A stretch of 64,000 nucleotides of DNA, from assembly GCF_000373565.1 (NCBI RefSeq), contig NZ_KB891820.1, positions 274,549 through 338,548 on the forward strand. Reading direction: 5' to 3'. A program made the position numbers and the translations under genes. The stretch's first letter is position 1. The number at the start of each line of letters is the position of its first letter. A model generated the notes under the pieces. The model did no database searches. It was not told where the DNA came from and worked only from the letters and a program-made list of their open reading frames with translations. Origin of the DNA: Streptomyces sp. HmicA12 (GTDB lineage Bacteria > Actinomycetota > Actinomycetes > Streptomycetales > Streptomycetaceae). Positions 61,953 through 64,000 of the stretch are shown in pieces.

Positions 61953-62525
61953 CTACCAGGCCCATCCGCCGCTGTCGGGTGCGTCCGGCACCGGCCCGGG
62001 GCCCGTGGCCTGCGCCCCGGCGTCCCGCGGCAGCTCCGCCCAGACGAGCAGGCCGGGGCCGTTCTCCTGGGCTCCCCATGCCGCGGAGACGGCGGCGACC
62101 AGGAGCAGCCCTCTGCCGTGCTCCTCCTCGGGAGCTGTCCGGCCCGCCGAGCCGGTGTCACCGGGGATCAGGCCCTCGTCGCGCACGGCTATCCGTACGC
62201 GCTCGCCGTCCCCGGCCGCGGCGGCCTCGTGGGTACGCAGATCGTGCAGTTCGCAGTGGATACGGCGGCTCGCCGTGTGCACGATCGCGTTCGTGACCAG
62301 TTCGGACACGACGAGGGCCGCCGCGTCACAGGTGTCCTCGCACGCGCCCCACCCACTGAGCTGGGCGCGCGTCATACGCCGGGCCTGTGCGGCGGAGCCC
62401 GGATGGGGAGCCAACTCGAAGCTGCTGCGGCGGACCGGGTACATCGACGATGTACCCATACGGTCACCGAGAGTAGTTTCGATGGCTTCTGTTCCTAAGG
62501 GCGCGGACGGAGTCACGCTTGCCAC
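61953..62525 (-). CDS. RsbW-like ATP-binding protein (HATPase_c_2)
   Basis: About 190 residues. The core is an anti-sigma-factor-type histidine-kinase ATPase: AARRMTRAQLSGWG-like helix, AALVVSELVTNAIVHT (N box) near residue 100, VRIAVRDEG (G1 box) and EEHGRGLLLVAAVSAAWG (G2 box). Streptomycetes have dozens of these; some bind sigma-B-type factors, others such as the abaA-locus protein influence antibiotic production. The start is uncertain: GTG 62525 or ATG 62459. It is divergent from the XRE-DUF5753 gene with a 255-base gap. Confidence 0.83.
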   Translation of the reverse strand: MASVTPSAPLGTEAIETTLGDRMGTSSMYPVRRSSFELAPHPGSAAQARRMTRAQLSGWGACEDTCDAAALVVSELVTNAIVHTASRRIHCELHDLRTHEAAAAGDGERVRIAVRDEGLIPGDTGSAGRTAPEEEHGRGLLLVAAVSAAWGAQENGPGLLVWAELPRDAGAQATGPGPVPDAPDSGGWAW

Positions 62526-62556
62526 TATCGCCCCGTCGTGAACACTTGGCAAGAGC

Positions 62557-62577
62557 CACTCTGAAAAGTGCAGAGTG
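62557..62577. promoter_or_regulatory. Small inverted repeat in the divergent regulatory region
   Basis: CACTCTG (62557-62563) and CAGAGTG (62571-62577) are exact reverse complements with a seven-base gap, 32 bases upstream of the GTG of the ATPase gene. A candidate binding site for the neighbouring XRE protein. Confidence 0.4.
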
Positions 62578-62780
62578 CAGTGTGCCGCCCGGATCGGACA
62601 TGGCAGACTGCTCGCAACAGCCCGCCGCACGGCGGCTCCTGGATGCGAACCGCGAGAGAATCCGCCGATGAACGGCTCTTTCTCGCGGTTGTGCGTGTCT
62701 GGGTGCGGCTGGATTCGGTCACTGGACAGTTACTGGGACAACGGGTCGGACACGGGTCGGACTGCTGGGAGGGATGCGGC

Positions 62781-63650
62781 GTGAGTGAACCGCGGTCCGC
62801 GCCGACGGTCGGCCAGGTCGTTCTCGGCCGCCGTCTCCAGGACTTGCGCGAGGGTGCGGGGCTCAAGCGCGAGGACGCCGCGAAAGTACTCCGTGTAACC
62901 GCCGCGACGGTTCGCCGCATGGAGACCGCCGAGGTCGGGCTCAAGATCCCGTACCTGCAGATGCTCCTGAAGTACTACGGCGTCACCGACGCAGAGGCCG
63001 ACGCGTTCGTGCAGCTCGCCGAGGACGCGAACAAGCCGGGCTGGTGGCAGCGGTTCCACGACATCCTGCCCGGCTGGTTCTCGATGTACGTGAGCCTGGA
63101 GGGCGCCGCCTCACTCATCAGGTCGTACGAGCCGCACTTCGTGCCCGGACTCCTGCAGACCGAGGACTACGCGCGCGGGGTGCTGAAGTCCGGTGCGATC
63201 GGCCGCTCCCTGGTCGACGACCCGGACCGCGTCGAGCGCCACGTCGACCTGCGCATGCGGCGCCAGGCCCTGCTCACCCGCGAGGACGCGCCGCGGCTGT
63301 GGGTGGTCATGGACGAGACCGCGCTGCGGCGGCCCGTCGGCGACGCGGGCGTGATGCGCGGGCAGATCGACCGGCTCCTCTCGGCGATGGAGCTGCCGAA
63401 CGTGACGCTCCAGGTCGCCCGGTTCGCGTCCGGCCCGCACCCGGGCACGTACGGACCCTTCGTGCTGTTCCGCTTCGCCGTGCCGGAGCTGCCCGACATG
63501 GTCTACAGCGAGTACCTGACCGGCGCCGTCTATCTCGACGCGCGCCCCGAGGTGGCCACCCACCTCGAGGTCATGGACCGCATGGCGGCACATGCCGCGA
63601 CGGCACAACGCACAAAGGAGATCCTGACCGATCTCCGCAAGGAGCTGTGA
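62781..63650 (+). CDS. XRE-family regulator with DUF5753 (WhiJ-like)
   Basis: A 289-residue protein. Residues 12-70 are an XRE helix-turn-helix (LGRRLQDLREGAGLKREDAAKVLRV, ATVRRMETAEVGLKI), followed by DUF5753 (YEPHFVPGLLQTEDYARGVL, RRQALLTREDAPRLWVVMDETALRR, YSEYLTGAVYLD). This is the WhiJ-type architecture of streptomycetes, whose members act in development and antibiotic control together with small DUF397 proteins. GGGAGGGA is spaced for the GTG at 62781. The DUF397 gene follows without a gap. Confidence 0.9.
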   Translation: MSEPRSAPTVGQVVLGRRLQDLREGAGLKREDAAKVLRVTAATVRRMETAEVGLKIPYLQMLLKYYGVTDAEADAFVQLAEDANKPGWWQRFHDILPGWFSMYVSLEGAASLIRSYEPHFVPGLLQTEDYARGVLKSGAIGRSLVDDPDRVERHVDLRMRRQALLTREDAPRLWVVMDETALRRPVGDAGVMRGQIDRLLSAMELPNVTLQVARFASGPHPGTYGPFVLFRFAVPELPDMVYSEYLTGAVYLDARPEVATHLEVMDRMAAHAATAQRTKEILTDLRKEL

Positions 63651-63923
63651 ATGGACCAGATCAAGGACCGAATACGAGGCGTCGACGGCGAGCCGATCTA
63701 CAACGGCATGCCCGCGCGCCAACTCGGCACCGAAGGCTGGCACAAGCCCTGGAGCGGCGGCAACGGAGGCAACTGCCTCGAAGCGATGAAGCTCGCCGAC
63801 GGTCGCGTCGCCGTCCGCCAGTCCTCGGACCCCGACGGCCCGGCCCTGATCTACACACCCCAGGAGATCACCGCCTTCATCGAGGGCGCCAAGTCGGGCG
63901 CGGCGGACTTCCTCCTCCCCTGA
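63651..63923 (+). CDS. DUF397 small protein
   Basis: A 90-residue protein with the DUF397 pattern: WHKPWSGGNGGNCLEAMKLADG, VAVRQSSDPDGPALIYTPQEITAF. Its ATG follows the stop of the XRE-DUF5753 gene with no intervening base; AAGGAG lies inside the end of that gene. DUF397 proteins are partners of XRE-DUF5753 regulators, where they probably control the DNA-binding activity. The first 27 residues are an unusual N-terminal extension compared with the 60-70-residue standard form. Confidence 0.9.
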   Translation: MDQIKDRIRGVDGEPIYNGMPARQLGTEGWHKPWSGGNGGNCLEAMKLADGRVAVRQSSDPDGPALIYTPQEITAFIEGAKSGAADFLLP

Positions 63924-63964
63924 ACACGCCCCGAGCCCGCAGCCCGCAGCGACGGGTGGGTTTT

Positions 63965-63990
63965 CAGGGGGGCGCGGGGAACTGTGCGCC
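63965..63990. repeat. Inverted copy of the dispersed Streptomyces repeat
   Basis: GGCGCGGGGAACTGTGCGC is the reverse complement of the GCGCAGTTCCCCGCGCC core with one base changed, close to the right edge of the window. Confidence 0.65.
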
Positions 63991-64000
63991 CGGCCACGTG

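Overview
The window is a high-GC actinobacterial chromosome segment. Gene families, GTG/TTG starts, very high third-position GC, Tat and lipoprotein signals, ANTAR and XRE-DUF5753/DUF397 regulators and the dispersed GCGCAGTTCCCCGCGCCCCT repeat all point to Streptomyces. The block pyruvate kinase, ANTAR response regulator, branched-chain amino acid ABC operon, DNA polymerase I, ribosomal protein S1 and dephospho-CoA kinase is a core-chromosome arrangement. No phage, transposase, plasmid gene or cas gene was seen.

Layout: 1-5.3 kb holds a SIMPL protein, pyk, a Tat-exported alkylsulfatase on the opposite strand and an HTH/LAGLIDADG protein. At 5.4 kb lies an unusual class I tRNA with anticodon CAA. 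From 5.6 to 12.0 kb come an ANTAR response regulator and a minus-strand liv operon (livK-livH-livM-livG-livF). From 12.4 to 30 kb are a membrane-anchored protein, a secreted X-Pro peptidase, a thioesterase, a FdhF/YdeP-type molybdoenzyme, polA, cell-wall and secreted proteins, a 44-residue membrane peptide, a DUF3068 protein, an HrpB helicase and a methyltransferase. From 30 to 36.5 kb are rpsA with a recognisable promoter, a Tat-exported flavin amine oxidase, a PAC2 protein, coaE, a DUF3592 protein and a TPR protein. The rest is more accessory: exported hydrolases, a PucR-type regulator, an M20 peptidase plus YfcC-type transporter operon, a NarK-like transporter, proline iminopeptidase, a GntR/NCS1 permease pair with a clear operator, a GH6 enzyme, a nucleotidyltransferase, an RNA 2',3'-phosphodiesterase-like protein, a FUSC exporter, an S1 protease, an amidohydrolase and a DUF899 protein. 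It ends with an RsbW-like ATPase divergent from an XRE-DUF5753/DUF397 pair.

Most notable is a two-repeat CRISPR-like element directly in front of coaE (34880-35000). Two 29-base type I-E-like repeats flank a 33-base spacer that closely copies the P-loop coding start of the adjacent coaE. The element sits between 11-base inverted arms, and the right arm contains the coaE Shine-Dalgarno sequence. Other unusual signals are the CAA tRNA beside the HTH/LAGLIDADG gene, two 25-bp perfect inverted repeats, a 9-bp tandem array just upstream of a 60-residue gene, and a 15-bp tandem array.

All function calls are from reading sequence and family knowledge; no database search was run.
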